A stretch of DNA of 64,000 nt from Leifsonia sp. Root4 (GTDB lineage: Bacteria > Actinomycetota > Actinomycetes > Actinomycetales > Microbacteriaceae), in assembly GCF_001425085.1 (NCBI RefSeq), contig NZ_LMDN01000003.1:289089-353088 (forward strand), read 5' to 3'. The notes under the pieces were generated by a model. The model had not been told where the DNA came from and did not search any database. It saw only the letters and a program-made list of their open reading frames with translations. Positions 8,794-17,053 of this stretch are shown in pieces. Position 1 is the first letter of the stretch; each line of letters begins with the position of its first letter. The position numbers and the translations under genes were made by a program.

Positions 8794-8845
8794 GTTACCA
8801 AGCGGACGACATTCAGTTACCACCCGGTCTGGTTTCATGTATGCT
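8794..8845 (+). promoter_or_regulatory. Promoter and candidate TetR operator of the MFS/GH3 operon
   Basis: TTACCA (8817-8822), a 17-base spacer and TATGCT (8840-8845) form a good promoter ahead of the MFS gene. GTTACCAAGCGG (8794-8805) is repeated as GTTACCACCCGG (8816-8827), 22 bases or two helical turns apart, the second covering the -35 box. A short dyad ACCA...TGGT also surrounds the second copy. Binding by the adjacent TetR protein is inference. Confidence 0.5.
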
Positions 8846-8889
8846 CGTCCGCGGGCCGATGGAGGCTCGCGTTCAGTGAAAGGAACACC

Positions 8890-10197
8890 ATGACAGAGTC
8901 GTCGGTGGCCGCAGAAGCGACCAGCACGGGCAGTGGAATCACTGCAGAGTTCCCCGGAGCACAGAAGGCTCGCGCACCGCGCGGCTACATTCTGGGTCTC
9001 GCATCCGCCAACTTCGGTGTCTACCTGGCCCTGCTGACGCCCGTCATGGTGTCGCTCGCGTTCAAGGTGCAGCACATCTCCTCCTCGGCGGAGGAGGCAA
9101 CGGCCTCGCTCGGCATGATCATGGGTGTCGGCGCGCTCTTCGCCCTGCTCTGCAACCCGCTCGTCGGCCGACTCTCCGACCGCACCGTGTCCCGCTTCGG
9201 AATGCGCCGGCCCTGGATGCTCGGCGGTGCCATCGTCGGCCTCGCCGCCTTCGCTCTGATCGGTGCGGCAACCAGCACCTGGATGGTGCTGCTCGGCTGG
9301 TGCATCGTGCAGGCGGCGTTGAACGGCCTCCTCGCGGCATCCACTGCGACCGTTCCCGACCAGGTTCCGGTCGCCGCCCGCGGCAAGGTTTCCGGCATCA
9401 TCGGACTCACCACGCCCCTCGGCATCCTCGGCGGCAGCTTCCTCGTGAACTTCCTCGCCGACGACTTCGCCCGGTTCGTCGTCCCCGGCGTGATCGCACT
9501 CGTGCTCGTCAGTGTCTTCGTGTTCACCCTCAAGGACCGCGTCCTCACCGAGAAGCCGGCCGAGCGCTACGGCGTCAAGGAGTTCTTCGGCTCCTTCGTC
9601 TTCAACCCGGTCAAGCACAAGGACTTCGGCTGGACCTGGCTCACCAAGTTCCTCGTCATGTTCGGCTACGCCGGCATCGCCACCTTCCTGCCCTTCTACC
9701 TCACCCAGCAGTTCGCGCTCGGCGAGCAGGAGGCCATCGGCATCATCCTCATGTCCAACCTGGCCTCGATGCTCGCCATGGCGGTGTCCGGCCCGATCGG
9801 CGGCATCCTCTCCGACAAGTTCGGCGTGCGGCGTCCCTTCGTCGCCGTCGCCGGCGGCATCATGGCGATCGGCCTGGTCGTGTTGGCGTTCGCCCCGAGC
9901 ATCGAGATGGTCATCGTCGCCCAGACGATCATCGGCTTCGGCGCCGGCTCCTTCATGTCGGTCGACACGGCGCTGGCCACCCAGGTGCTGCCGAACCAGA
10001 ACGACACCGCCAAGGACCTCGGCGTTCTGAACATGGCCAACGCGCTGCCCCAGTCGATCGCCCCGGCGATCGCCCCGGCCATCATCGCCTTCGGCGCCAC
10101 CACGGCGCTCGGCGGCTACACCACCTATTACCTCTTCGGCGCCGTGGTCGCACTGGCCGGCGCAATCCTCGTGTACCGAATCAAGGGAGTCAAGTAA
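8890..10197 (+). CDS. MFS transporter, probable glycoside/sugar uptake
   Basis: 435-residue, ~12-helix major facilitator protein. The loop between helices 2 and 3 reads GRLSDRTVSRFGMRRPWML, the MFS/sugar-cation-symporter signature with a RRP motif; an equivalent GGILSDKFGVRRPF lies in the second half. Start ATG 8890 has GAAAGGAAC upstream; a long frame upstream is the antisense of the TetR gene. The glycosidase follows 4 bases after the stop, so the transporter probably imports the glycoside that the enzyme cleaves inside the cell. Confidence 0.88.
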   Translation: MTESSVAAEATSTGSGITAEFPGAQKARAPRGYILGLASANFGVYLALLTPVMVSLAFKVQHISSSAEEATASLGMIMGVGALFALLCNPLVGRLSDRTVSRFGMRRPWMLGGAIVGLAAFALIGAATSTWMVLLGWCIVQAALNGLLAASTATVPDQVPVAARGKVSGIIGLTTPLGILGGSFLVNFLADDFARFVVPGVIALVLVSVFVFTLKDRVLTEKPAERYGVKEFFGSFVFNPVKHKDFGWTWLTKFLVMFGYAGIATFLPFYLTQQFALGEQEAIGIILMSNLASMLAMAVSGPIGGILSDKFGVRRPFVAVAGGIMAIGLVVLAFAPSIEMVIVAQTIIGFGAGSFMSVDTALATQVLPNQNDTAKDLGVLNMANALPQSIAPAIAPAIIAFGATTALGGYTTYYLFGAVVALAGAILVYRIKGVK

Positions 10198-10201
10198 CGC
10201 C

Positions 10202-12031
10202 ATGACCGACATCACCAACACGACCTCGGATGCCGTGGCAACCGCTCCCGTCGACCCGACGTACCGCGACGCGACCCTCCCGACCGATGAGCGCGTCGAG
10301 AATCTGCTCGCTCAGATGACGCTCGAGGAGAAGGCCGGACTCTTCTTCCAGACCATGATCACCATGACGGAGGACGGCGAGCTCTCACAGGGCGACCCGA
10401 GCTTCGGCCTCCCGGCCAACGAGGTGTTCGTGATCGACAAGGGCATGAACCACTTCAACGTGATGGGGTCCGCCCCGACCGCCGAGCTCATGGCGACGTG
10501 GCACAACGCGCTTCAGCAGCTCGCGGCCACCACCCGCCTCGGCATCCCCGTGACGATCTCGACCGACCCCCGTCACTCCTTCAGCGACAACCCGCTCGCG
10601 GGCATGATGGCCGGGCCGTTCTCCTCCTGGCCCGAGTCGATCGGCCTCGCCGCCATCCGCGATGAGGACGTCGTCGAGCGGTTCGGGGACATCGCGCGTC
10701 GGGAGTACCTGGCCGTCGGAATCCGCCTCGCCCTGCACCCGCAGATCGACCTCGCCACCGAGCCGCGCTGGGGCCGTCAGGTCGCCACCTTCGGTGAGGA
10801 CCCCGAGCTGACCGGCGCACTCGGTGCCGCGTACATCCGCGGATTCCAGGGCGAGAGCCTCGGCAGTGACTCCGTCGCCACCATGACCAAGCACTTCCCT
10901 GGCGGCGGGCCGCAGATGAACGGCGAAGACGCGCACTTCGCCTACGGCCGCGAGCAGGTCTACCCCGGAGACCAGTTCGAGCTGCACCTGAAGCCCTTCG
11001 AGGCGGCCTTCGAGGCCGGCACCAGCCAGATCATGCCGTACTACGGCATGCCGGTCGGCACCCCGCACGAGGAGGTCGGCTTCGGCTTCAACAAGAGCGT
11101 GATCACCGGTCTGCTGCGCGAGCGCTTCGGCTTCGACGGCATCGTCTGTACCGACTGGGGCCTGATCTCCGACTCCGAGATCATGGGCCAGCCATTCCCG
11201 GCCCGTGCCTGGGGCGTGGAAGACCTGACCCCGCGCGAGCGCATGATCAAGATCATCGAGGCCGGCGTCGACCAGTTCGGCGGCGAGGCCATCCCGGAGA
11301 TGCTGATCGAGCTCGTGCAGAGCGGTGACGTCAGCGAGGCACGCCTCGACGAGTCCGCCCGTCGCCTGCTGCGCGAGAAGTTCGTGCTCGGCCTCTTCGA
11401 CGCGCCGCTCGTCGATGTGGAGAAGGCCGGCCGCGTTGTCGGATCCGCCGAGTTCCGTGCCGCAGGTGAGGCCGCCCAGCGCGCCTCCATCACGGTGCTC
11501 ACGAATACACTTCAGAACGCCACGGCATCGGATGCCGGCACCCCGGCGCTTCCGCTTGCGCGCGGCCTCAAGCTCTACGTCGAGGGCATCGACGCCGCGG
11601 TGGCCGCAGAGTACGGCACCGTCGTCGCGTCGCCCGCGGAGGCCGACGTCGCCGTCATCCGCATCCAAGCGCCGTTCGAGGTGCGTGACACGTTCTTCGA
11701 GAACTTCTTCCACCAGGGCTCGCTCGACTTCACCGACGAGGCGATCGCCCACGTTCGTGAGCTTGCCGCGGCCGTGCCGACCGTGCTCGACGTGCACCTG
11801 GACCGCCCCGCGATCCTCACGCCGATCATCGACGCGCCCGTCGCCGTTGTCGCCAACTACGGTGCGAACGCACGTGCCCTCCTCGATGTGCTCACCGGTG
11901 CGGCGGAGCCCAAGGGCAAGCTGCCATTCGATCTGCCGTCGAGCATGGCCGCCGTCGAGGCGAGCCGCGAAGACGTGCCGTTCGACACCAAGGACCCGCT
12001 GTTCCGCTTCGGGCACGGCCTGAGCGTCTGA
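10202..12031 (+). CDS. Glycoside hydrolase family 3 (beta-glucosidase-like), cytoplasmic
   Basis: 609 residues with no signal peptide, so the enzyme acts inside the cell. The N-terminal (beta/alpha)8 domain has TKHFPGGG near residue 229 (usual KHF..G motif) and the nucleophile motif GIVCTDWG with Asp about residue 318. The C-terminal domain starts around residue 420 and ends with the FRFGHGLS block. GH3 enzymes release beta-linked glucose or other sugars from non-reducing ends, often from plant glycosides. It shares an operon with the MFS transporter and ends in a strong terminator. Exact substrate cannot be called. Confidence 0.92.
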   Translation: MTDITNTTSDAVATAPVDPTYRDATLPTDERVENLLAQMTLEEKAGLFFQTMITMTEDGELSQGDPSFGLPANEVFVIDKGMNHFNVMGSAPTAELMATWHNALQQLAATTRLGIPVTISTDPRHSFSDNPLAGMMAGPFSSWPESIGLAAIRDEDVVERFGDIARREYLAVGIRLALHPQIDLATEPRWGRQVATFGEDPELTGALGAAYIRGFQGESLGSDSVATMTKHFPGGGPQMNGEDAHFAYGREQVYPGDQFELHLKPFEAAFEAGTSQIMPYYGMPVGTPHEEVGFGFNKSVITGLLRERFGFDGIVCTDWGLISDSEIMGQPFPARAWGVEDLTPRERMIKIIEAGVDQFGGEAIPEMLIELVQSGDVSEARLDESARRLLREKFVLGLFDAPLVDVEKAGRVVGSAEFRAAGEAAQRASITVLTNTLQNATASDAGTPALPLARGLKLYVEGIDAAVAAEYGTVVASPAEADVAVIRIQAPFEVRDTFFENFFHQGSLDFTDEAIAHVRELAAAVPTVLDVHLDRPAILTPIIDAPVAVVANYGANARALLDVLTGAAEPKGKLPFDLPSSMAAVEASREDVPFDTKDPLFRFGHGLSV

Positions 12032-12037
12032 GCTAAC

Positions 12038-12086
12038 ACAACGACCTCCCCGCGCGCAATGGGATTGTGCCCGGGGAGGTCGTTGT
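12038..12086 (+). terminator. Terminator after the GH3 gene
   Basis: Perfect 14-bp arms ACAACGACCTCCCC (12038-12051) and GGGGAGGTCGTTGT (12073-12086) with TTT following. Confidence 0.85.
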
Positions 12087-12469
12087 TTACTGTGCTGGCA
12101 TACCTTGAGGGAGAAATCCTCAAGGCGAGTGGATCCCTGCTCGCTACCCGAAGAAGAGACGGCAGGGAACGCTCACAATCAGGTGGCCCTCCGCCCGAGA
12201 ACCCCCCATTGCTGGCGGTGGGCCACCGCCACAAGGCTGAGCGGCCATGGCCGAATAGCCGCAGACCGAACAGTCGCAGACCGAATAGAAAGACCCGGAC
12301 CGACGGGCATAGCCTCGAACTTCCTGGCGGGGGACGGTGGGAAGCCGCTATGCCCGTCCCTTTCTGCGCCCGTCCCGTTCTGCGGGGGCACCGGTGTACG
12401 CCGGGGGGAGTAGTCAGCTCACTCCCCGGGGCGGATGACGCTCGCAGCCTGCGTCGCTACGATCGGTTC
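12087..12469. other. Intergenic region before the two-component operon
   Basis: No gene is recognised here. The stretch holds a run of CCGAATAG/CCGAACAG repeats near 12250-12290, a 12-bp inverted repeat GACGGGCATAGC (12302-12313) / GCTATGCCCGTC (12347-12358) that may end transcription or fold in RNA, and the regulator-box candidate at 12396-12415. Confidence 0.55.
12396..12415 (+). promoter_or_regulatory. Candidate response-regulator box 1
   Basis: GTACGCCGGGGGGAGTAGTC, 55 bases before the kinase start, matches 16 of 20 positions with the sequence at 14396-14415 upstream of the SHOCT gene. The shared GTAC..C.GGGGGAG pattern and its placement suggest autoregulation by the encoded NarL-type regulator. 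Confidence 0.45.
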
Positions 12470-13684
12470 ATGATGCGCTCAGCCGGCCCCGAACAGTGGG
12501 GCGCCCCGTGGGGTTCCGGCCCGTGGCAGTGGGGCCGTGCCGAGTCCGCCCCGCCCCGTGGGGCCCGCTGGTTTCCCGTCGCGCTGTCGCTGCTGGTTCA
12601 GCTGGTCGTCATCGTCGTGCTGCTCGTTCGCGACGGAACCGGGGGAGTGTCGGCATCCGCCCCACTCCTTGCCGCCGCCATGCTCGGCTCCGTCCTCCTG
12701 CTCGGCCTGCGACGCCGGCCGGGGCCGAGTGTCGTGGCCGTCGCGCTCTGCACCTTTCCGGTGATCTTCCTGACCACCGTGCCCGTTCCCATCGCTATCC
12801 CGCTGGCCTTCGCCGTGATCGGCGCGACCGTGCGCGGCGCGCGGGTGTGGGTGTGGAGCACCGTCGGCGCCGGGCTGCTGCTCACCGTCGCACTCGCGTT
12901 CACGGTCGCCGAGCGCCCGAGCGACATCGTGCGCCCGCTCGTGGTGATGCTCGTGCTCAGCGTTCTCGTCGGGGTGGGGGAGGCCGCCCGCAACCGCCGT
13001 GACCGCTTCGCCGAGTACCGCGCGGCCGCCGTGCGCCGGCGGCAGAGCGAGGCCGAGAAGGAGCGGGTGCGCATCGCGAGGGAGCTGCACGACGTGCTCG
13101 CTCACTCGCTCTCCTCGATCAACGTGCAGGCGAGCGTGGGCCTGCACCTGATCGAGGAGCAGCCGGAGAAGGCCGCGGAGGCGCTGGCCAACATCAAGGC
13201 GACGAGCAAGGCAGCGCTCGAGGAGGTGCGCGGCGTGCTCGGCTTCCTGCGCTCAACCGTCAACGGGGCCGACGACGACGCGCCGCGCATGCCCCAGCCG
13301 GAGCTCGCCCGGCTGCCCGCGCTCGTCGAATCGGTCTCTGCGCTCGGCGTCGACGTCACGCTCTCCGGGCAGCCCCCGCTCGGCCTCGCCCAGCTCGCCG
13401 AGCTGACCATCTACCGCGTCGTGCAGGAGGCGCTCACCAACATCACCCGGCATTCCACCGCGAAGCATGCCACCGTGGCGTTCTCGGATGACGGCGGCAG
13501 CACCCTGGTCACGGTGACCGACGACGGCGCGCATCCGCCGGGTACCGAACTCGTCGAGGGTCGTGGACTGCTCGGCATGCAGGAGCGCGCAGTGCTTCTC
13601 GGCGGCACGCTGGAGTCCGGGTGGCTGCCGGACGGCGGCTTCCGCGTCGCGCTCCGCCTGCCCCGCGGCGGGGAGCTGTCGTGA
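12470..13684 (+). CDS. Two-component sensor histidine kinase, NarL-partner type (HisKA_3)
   Basis: 404 residues. The N-terminal half has about five membrane segments (residues ~35-170) and almost no extracellular domain, typical of envelope-stress sensors of this class. The dimerisation/phosphoacceptor helix contains ARELHDVLAHSLS with the phosphorylatable His at 207. The ATPase domain shows the N-box (VVQEALTNITRHS) and G-box (GRGLLGMQER). Start ATG 12470 is preferred over the longer frame because upstream sequence holds the inverted repeat and regulator box. Its stop overlaps the regulator start (GTGA). Confidence 0.93.
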   Translation: MMRSAGPEQWGAPWGSGPWQWGRAESAPPRGARWFPVALSLLVQLVVIVVLLVRDGTGGVSASAPLLAAAMLGSVLLLGLRRRPGPSVVAVALCTFPVIFLTTVPVPIAIPLAFAVIGATVRGARVWVWSTVGAGLLLTVALAFTVAERPSDIVRPLVVMLVLSVLVGVGEAARNRRDRFAEYRAAAVRRRQSEAEKERVRIARELHDVLAHSLSSINVQASVGLHLIEEQPEKAAEALANIKATSKAALEEVRGVLGFLRSTVNGADDDAPRMPQPELARLPALVESVSALGVDVTLSGQPPLGLAQLAELTIYRVVQEALTNITRHSTAKHATVAFSDDGGSTLVTVTDDGAHPPGTELVEGRGLLGMQERAVLLGGTLESGWLPDGGFRVALRLPRGGELS

Positions 13685-14343
13685 TCAGCGTCTACCTGGC
13701 CGACGACCAGGCGCTCGTGCGCGGAGGATTCCGGGCGCTGCTCGAGTCGGAGGCCGACCTCAGCGTGGTCGGCGAGGCCGGCACCGGGCGCGCCGTGCTC
13801 GATGGCGTGCGCGCCACCCGACCCGATGTCGTGCTGATGGACATCCGGATGCCGGACGGCGACGGCCTCTGGGCCACCGCGGCGATCAGCGCCGACCCCA
13901 CCCTCGCCCACACGCACGTCGTCATGGTCACGACGTTCGAGCTCGACGATTACGTCGCAGAGGCCATCCGGGCCGGCGCCAGCGGATTTCTCGTCAAGGA
14001 CACCGAACCGGTCGAGCTGATCCGGGCGGTGCGGGTCGCGGCCGCGGGGGACGCGCTGCTCTCGCCGGGTGTGACGCGACGCCTGCTCGCGCGCATGGCG
14101 GCCGGACTGAAGGACGCGCCCGACGTGGAGCAGCTCTCCGTGCTCACCGAGCGGGAGCGTGAGGTGCTCACGCTCGTCGGGCGCGGCCTCAGCAACGACG
14201 AGATCGCCGAAGCGCTCGTGTTGAGCCCCTTGACGGCGAAGACCCACGTGTCGCGGGTGATGGGCAAGCTCGGCGCGCGCGACCGGGTTCACCTCGTCGT
14301 GACGGCGTACGAGACCGGCCTGGTGCGCGCGGGCTGGAACTGA
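13681..14343 (+). CDS. NarL/FixJ-type response regulator
   Basis: 220 residues, GTG start coupled to the kinase stop. The receiver domain has the acidic pair D8/D9, phospho-acceptor D54 in VVLMDIRMP, Thr-Thr at 84-85 and K106 in GFLVKD. The C-terminal LuxR-type helix-turn-helix is LTEREREVLTLVGRG.SNDEIAEAL..S..TAKTHVSRVMGKL. It should be phosphorylated by the kinase just upstream. The only nearby candidate target besides its own operon is the SHOCT protein gene, which has a matching box. Confidence 0.94.
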   Translation: MISVYLADDQALVRGGFRALLESEADLSVVGEAGTGRAVLDGVRATRPDVVLMDIRMPDGDGLWATAAISADPTLAHTHVVMVTTFELDDYVAEAIRAGASGFLVKDTEPVELIRAVRVAAAGDALLSPGVTRRLLARMAAGLKDAPDVEQLSVLTEREREVLTLVGRGLSNDEIAEALVLSPLTAKTHVSRVMGKLGARDRVHLVVTAYETGLVRAGWN

Positions 14344-14395
14344 GCCGCTGGACCTGGCCCACCGGGACGGCCGGTTGGTACCGAGCGGGGCCGGC

Positions 14396-14415
14396 GTACT
14401 CCCGGGGGAGCAGCC
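14396..14415 (+). promoter_or_regulatory. Candidate response-regulator box 2
   Basis: GTACTCCCGGGGGAGCAGCC; contains the near-palindrome TACTCCCGGGGGAGCA. It lies 98 bases upstream of the SHOCT protein start and matches the box before the kinase. Confidence 0.45.
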
Positions 14416-14512
14416 GAAGTGTCTGCCGTGGGCGGATTCGCTCGCTGCGGCATCCGGCGAGGCTGAAGGAGCGGTCGCACCCGATCGCACACCACGTCGA
14501 TTGGATCCCACC

Positions 14513-14815
14513 ATGTTCACATCACTGCTCGCGGCCCCGGCCGTCTCGGCGGCCGCCGCCCACCCCTACGGCTGGGGCGGGCCGAGCTGGCTCTTCATCC
14601 TGATCCCGATCTTCTGGATCACCCTGCTCGTGTTGTTCGTCGTCTTCATGGGCCGCCGCTGGCGCGGCGCTTCCCGCGGCTACGGCCCGCACGGCTGGGC
14701 CCCGACCGTCTCCGCCGAACAGACACTGTCCGAGCGCTACGCCCGCGGCGACATCGACGAGACCGAGTACCGGGCGCGCCTGGAGGTGCTGCGGGCGAAC
14801 CGTCCGGAGCGCTAG
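14513..14815 (+). CDS. Small membrane protein with C-terminal SHOCT domain
   Basis: 100 residues. One membrane segment (about residues 24-43, LFILIPIFWITLLVLFVVFM) follows a short His/Gly/Trp-containing N-terminus; a basic linker leads to a SHOCT domain (TLSERYARGDIDETEYRARLEVL). SHOCT domains are oligomerisation modules common in membrane-linked stress proteins. Start ATG 14513 is chosen because the upstream frame overlaps the regulator box. Position and box suggest it is a target, or feedback partner, of the two-component system. Confidence 0.85.
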   Translation: MFTSLLAAPAVSAAAAHPYGWGGPSWLFILIPIFWITLLVLFVVFMGRRWRGASRGYGPHGWAPTVSAEQTLSERYARGDIDETEYRARLEVLRANRPER

Positions 14816-14929
14816 CCTCGGGCCTTCGGAGCAGGAGGAAAACGGGCGGATGCTGCTTCTCTGGCATCCGCTCGCTAAAATCGAACGCGGGCTGCACTCG
14901 GTGCGGCCCGTTTCGAGTGGAGGCAAGAC

Positions 14930-15835
14930 ATGGCCGAATGGCTGCAGAGCGACGCGTCGTCGTCGGTGCTGTTGATCGTGGCGGCGGCGCTTGTGCTCGC
15001 TCTGGCAGTGACGCTGGTGCTGTGGCTCAGGGCCGCGAGGCGGCTGCGCCGGAGTGATCGGGACTGGACGAGCGCCGAGCGCACCCGCATCGATCTGGAA
15101 CTCTCGCTCGCAGAGCAGACCGGCCGCCTCGGCATCGTGCGCGAGCTGCAGGATGTCGCCGTGCACAACGTTTCCCGCCTGATCACCCAGGCCGAGGGCG
15201 CGCGCTACACCGCGGAGAGCGACCCCAGTTCGGCCGCCCGCGTGGTCGGTGCGATCGTCGAGTCGGGCCGTGAGGCCGTCGGCGACATGCGCCGCGTGCT
15301 CACCGTGGCGCGCGAGGGCGAGTCCGTCTCATCGCGTCAGCCCGGCCTGCAGTCGGCCCGCGACCTGTTCCGCGTGATGCGGGATGCCGGCCTCACCATC
15401 GTCTTCGACGAGTCGGGCGAGCGCTACGAACTCAAGCCGGGCGCCGAGCTGGCGATCTTCCGCATCCTGCAGGGCGCGCTGGCCAACGCGCTCAAGCACG
15501 GCGGAACGGGCACGGAGGCCAAGGTCTCCTTCAGCTGGACCCGTGACGGGCTGCAGCTGCTCGTCGACGACGACGGCATCCGGGCGAAGGCTCGCCGTGC
15601 CGGCCTGGATTCGGACGCGATCAACCGTGACACCGCGTACACGATCGACGACGACCTGCACGCGCTCACCTCCAACTTCTCCGGCGCCGGTCTCACCCAG
15701 ATGAAGCAGCGCGCCGAGCTGTACGGTGGCGTGTTCCAGGCCCGCACCGTTCCCGGCGTCGGCTTCTCGGTGTCGGTCATCTTCCCCGCGCTGCGCTTCC
15801 ACAATGGGGTGCACAGCGTCAATCTGGCGCGATGA
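14930..15835 (+). CDS. Membrane-anchored histidine kinase-like protein
   Basis: 301 residues. A single N-terminal membrane segment (about 13-34) is followed by a coiled region with ELQDVAVHNVSRLITQAEGAR, which resembles a HisKA_3 helix with a candidate His, and a degenerate ATPase domain (FRILQGALANALKHGGTG; LVDDDG; GLTQMKQRAELYGG). It lacks a sensor domain, and no response regulator lies next to it, so it may act on a remote partner or be an ATP-binding regulator. GGAGG precedes ATG. Its stop overlaps the AzlC start, an odd pairing that may be only compaction. Confidence 0.75.
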   Translation: MAEWLQSDASSSVLLIVAAALVLALAVTLVLWLRAARRLRRSDRDWTSAERTRIDLELSLAEQTGRLGIVRELQDVAVHNVSRLITQAEGARYTAESDPSSAARVVGAIVESGREAVGDMRRVLTVAREGESVSSRQPGLQSARDLFRVMRDAGLTIVFDESGERYELKPGAELAIFRILQGALANALKHGGTGTEAKVSFSWTRDGLQLLVDDDGIRAKARRAGLDSDAINRDTAYTIDDDLHALTSNFSGAGLTQMKQRAELYGGVFQARTVPGVGFSVSVIFPALRFHNGVHSVNLAR

Positions 15836-16548
15836 GCGTCGCGGAGCTCGGTGAGCTCGACGAGCTCGCGGCCCGCAAGGTCGTTGTCCGTGAGGCGTGG
15901 GCCGTCGGCGTGGCCACGGCCGCGTACGGCATCTCCTTCGGAGCACTCGCCGTCGCGGCGGGCCTCGACGTCTGGCAGGCGTGCTTCCTCAGCCTGGTGA
16001 TGTTCACCGGCGGTTCGCAGTACGCCCTCGTCGGCGTGCTCGCCACAGGCGGGGTCGCGGCCGGCCCGACAGCGATCGCCAGCGCGGCCCTTCTCGGCAC
16101 CCGCAACGCGATCTACGGCATCCGGATGGCGCCGATCCTCGGCGGCGGCTGGTGGACCAAGCTCGCCGCGGCGTGGGGAACGATCGATGAGTCCACGGCC
16201 GTCGCCCTCGCCCAGTCGCGCCCACACCTGCGCCGCGTCGGTTTCTGGGTGACCGCCATCGTGATCTTCATCGGCTGGAACCTCACGACCCTGCTCGGCG
16301 CCCTCATCGGTGATGCGTTGGGCGACCCGCGCATCTACGGGCTGGATGCCGCGGCGGCCGCCGCCTTCCTCGGATTGCTGTGGCCGCGTCTGAAGCGCCT
16401 GCAGGCGAGCGCCGTCGCCGTGGCCGCCGCGCTCGTGGCCGTGCTGTTGACGCCGGTGCTGATGCCCGGACTGCCCGTGCTCGTCGCCGCGTTGGTTGCC
16501 GTGATCGTCGGCGCGTTCAACTGGCTGGGAACGGAGAAGCGCGCATGA
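15832..16548 (+). CDS. azlC: AzlC family branched-chain amino acid exporter, large subunit
   Basis: 238 residues, mostly membrane segments. It has the AzlC features: AYGISFGALAVAAGLDVWQACFLSLVMFTGGSQYA near residues 27-62, GTRNAIYGIRMAP near 92-104, and a hydrophobic C-terminal half. AzlC with AzlD forms a two-component exporter of branched-chain amino acids or analogues. The small subunit follows with a 4-base overlap. Confidence 0.92.
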   Translation: MSVAELGELDELAARKVVVREAWAVGVATAAYGISFGALAVAAGLDVWQACFLSLVMFTGGSQYALVGVLATGGVAAGPTAIASAALLGTRNAIYGIRMAPILGGGWWTKLAAAWGTIDESTAVALAQSRPHLRRVGFWVTAIVIFIGWNLTTLLGALIGDALGDPRIYGLDAAAAAAFLGLLWPRLKRLQASAVAVAAALVAVLLTPVLMPGLPVLVAALVAVIVGAFNWLGTEKRA

Positions 16549-16850
16549 CGATGTGGCAGATCGTGATTCTCGCGTCGATCGCGTGCGTCATCTTCAAGCT
16601 CGCGGGCTACCTGGTGCCGCCGCGCGTGCTCGACAACCCGGCCGTGTCCCGCATTGCAGAGCTGCTCACCGTCGCGCTGCTCGCGGCGCTGATCGGTGTG
16701 CAGACCTTCGCGCAGGGCCAGGAGATCGTGATCGATGCCCGCGTGCCGGCCGTGATCGTCGCGGCCGGCCTCTTCGCGCTGCGCGTGCCGTTCATCGTCG
16801 TGGTGATCGTGGCCGCGCTGGTCGCCGCCGGCATCCGCGCCCTCAGCTGA
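16545..16850 (+). CDS. azlD: AzlD family exporter small subunit
   Basis: 101 residues with four hydrophobic segments and the family block KLAGYLVPPRVLDNPAVSRIAELLTVALLAAL. Start ATG 16545 overlaps the azlC stop. It is the obligatory partner of AzlC in the inner membrane. Confidence 0.9.
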   Translation: MTMWQIVILASIACVIFKLAGYLVPPRVLDNPAVSRIAELLTVALLAALIGVQTFAQGQEIVIDARVPAVIVAAGLFALRVPFIVVVIVAALVAAGIRALS

Positions 16851-16874
16851 CGGCCGGTCACTCCAGATGGCCCT

Positions 16875-17053
16875 CCGCTGGTTGAGCCTGTCGAAACCCC
16901 GCACGCCGGCTGAGGGACGAAGTCCGGAAGCCCCGACACAGCCTGAAACTCCGTTGGTTGAGCCTGTCGAAACCCCGCACGCCGGCTGAGGCCCGAAGTC
17001 CGCAAGCCCCGACGCAGCCTGAAACTCCGTTGGTTGAGCCTGTCGAAACCTAG
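16875..17053. repeat. 76-base tandem repeat with dispersed GGTTGAGCCTGTCGAAACC core
   Basis: Two nearly identical 76-base units (16875-16950, 16951-17026) and a third truncated one (17027-17053) lie between azlD and the deformylase gene; the third runs into the deformylase stop codon. Each begins CCGYTGGTTGAGCCTGTCG. The same core occurs at 6979-6997, so it is a dispersed intergenic repeat of this genome. Confidence 0.9.

Noticed and set aside
7504-8889. Upstream extension of the MFS frame antisense to the TetR gene
   Set aside because: A good start with ribosome-binding site exists at 8890; the extension has no family features and covers the promoter.
10385-12016. 543-residue minus-strand frame opposite the GH3 gene
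   Set aside because: Low-complexity antisense translation; GH3 motifs on the plus strand are complete.
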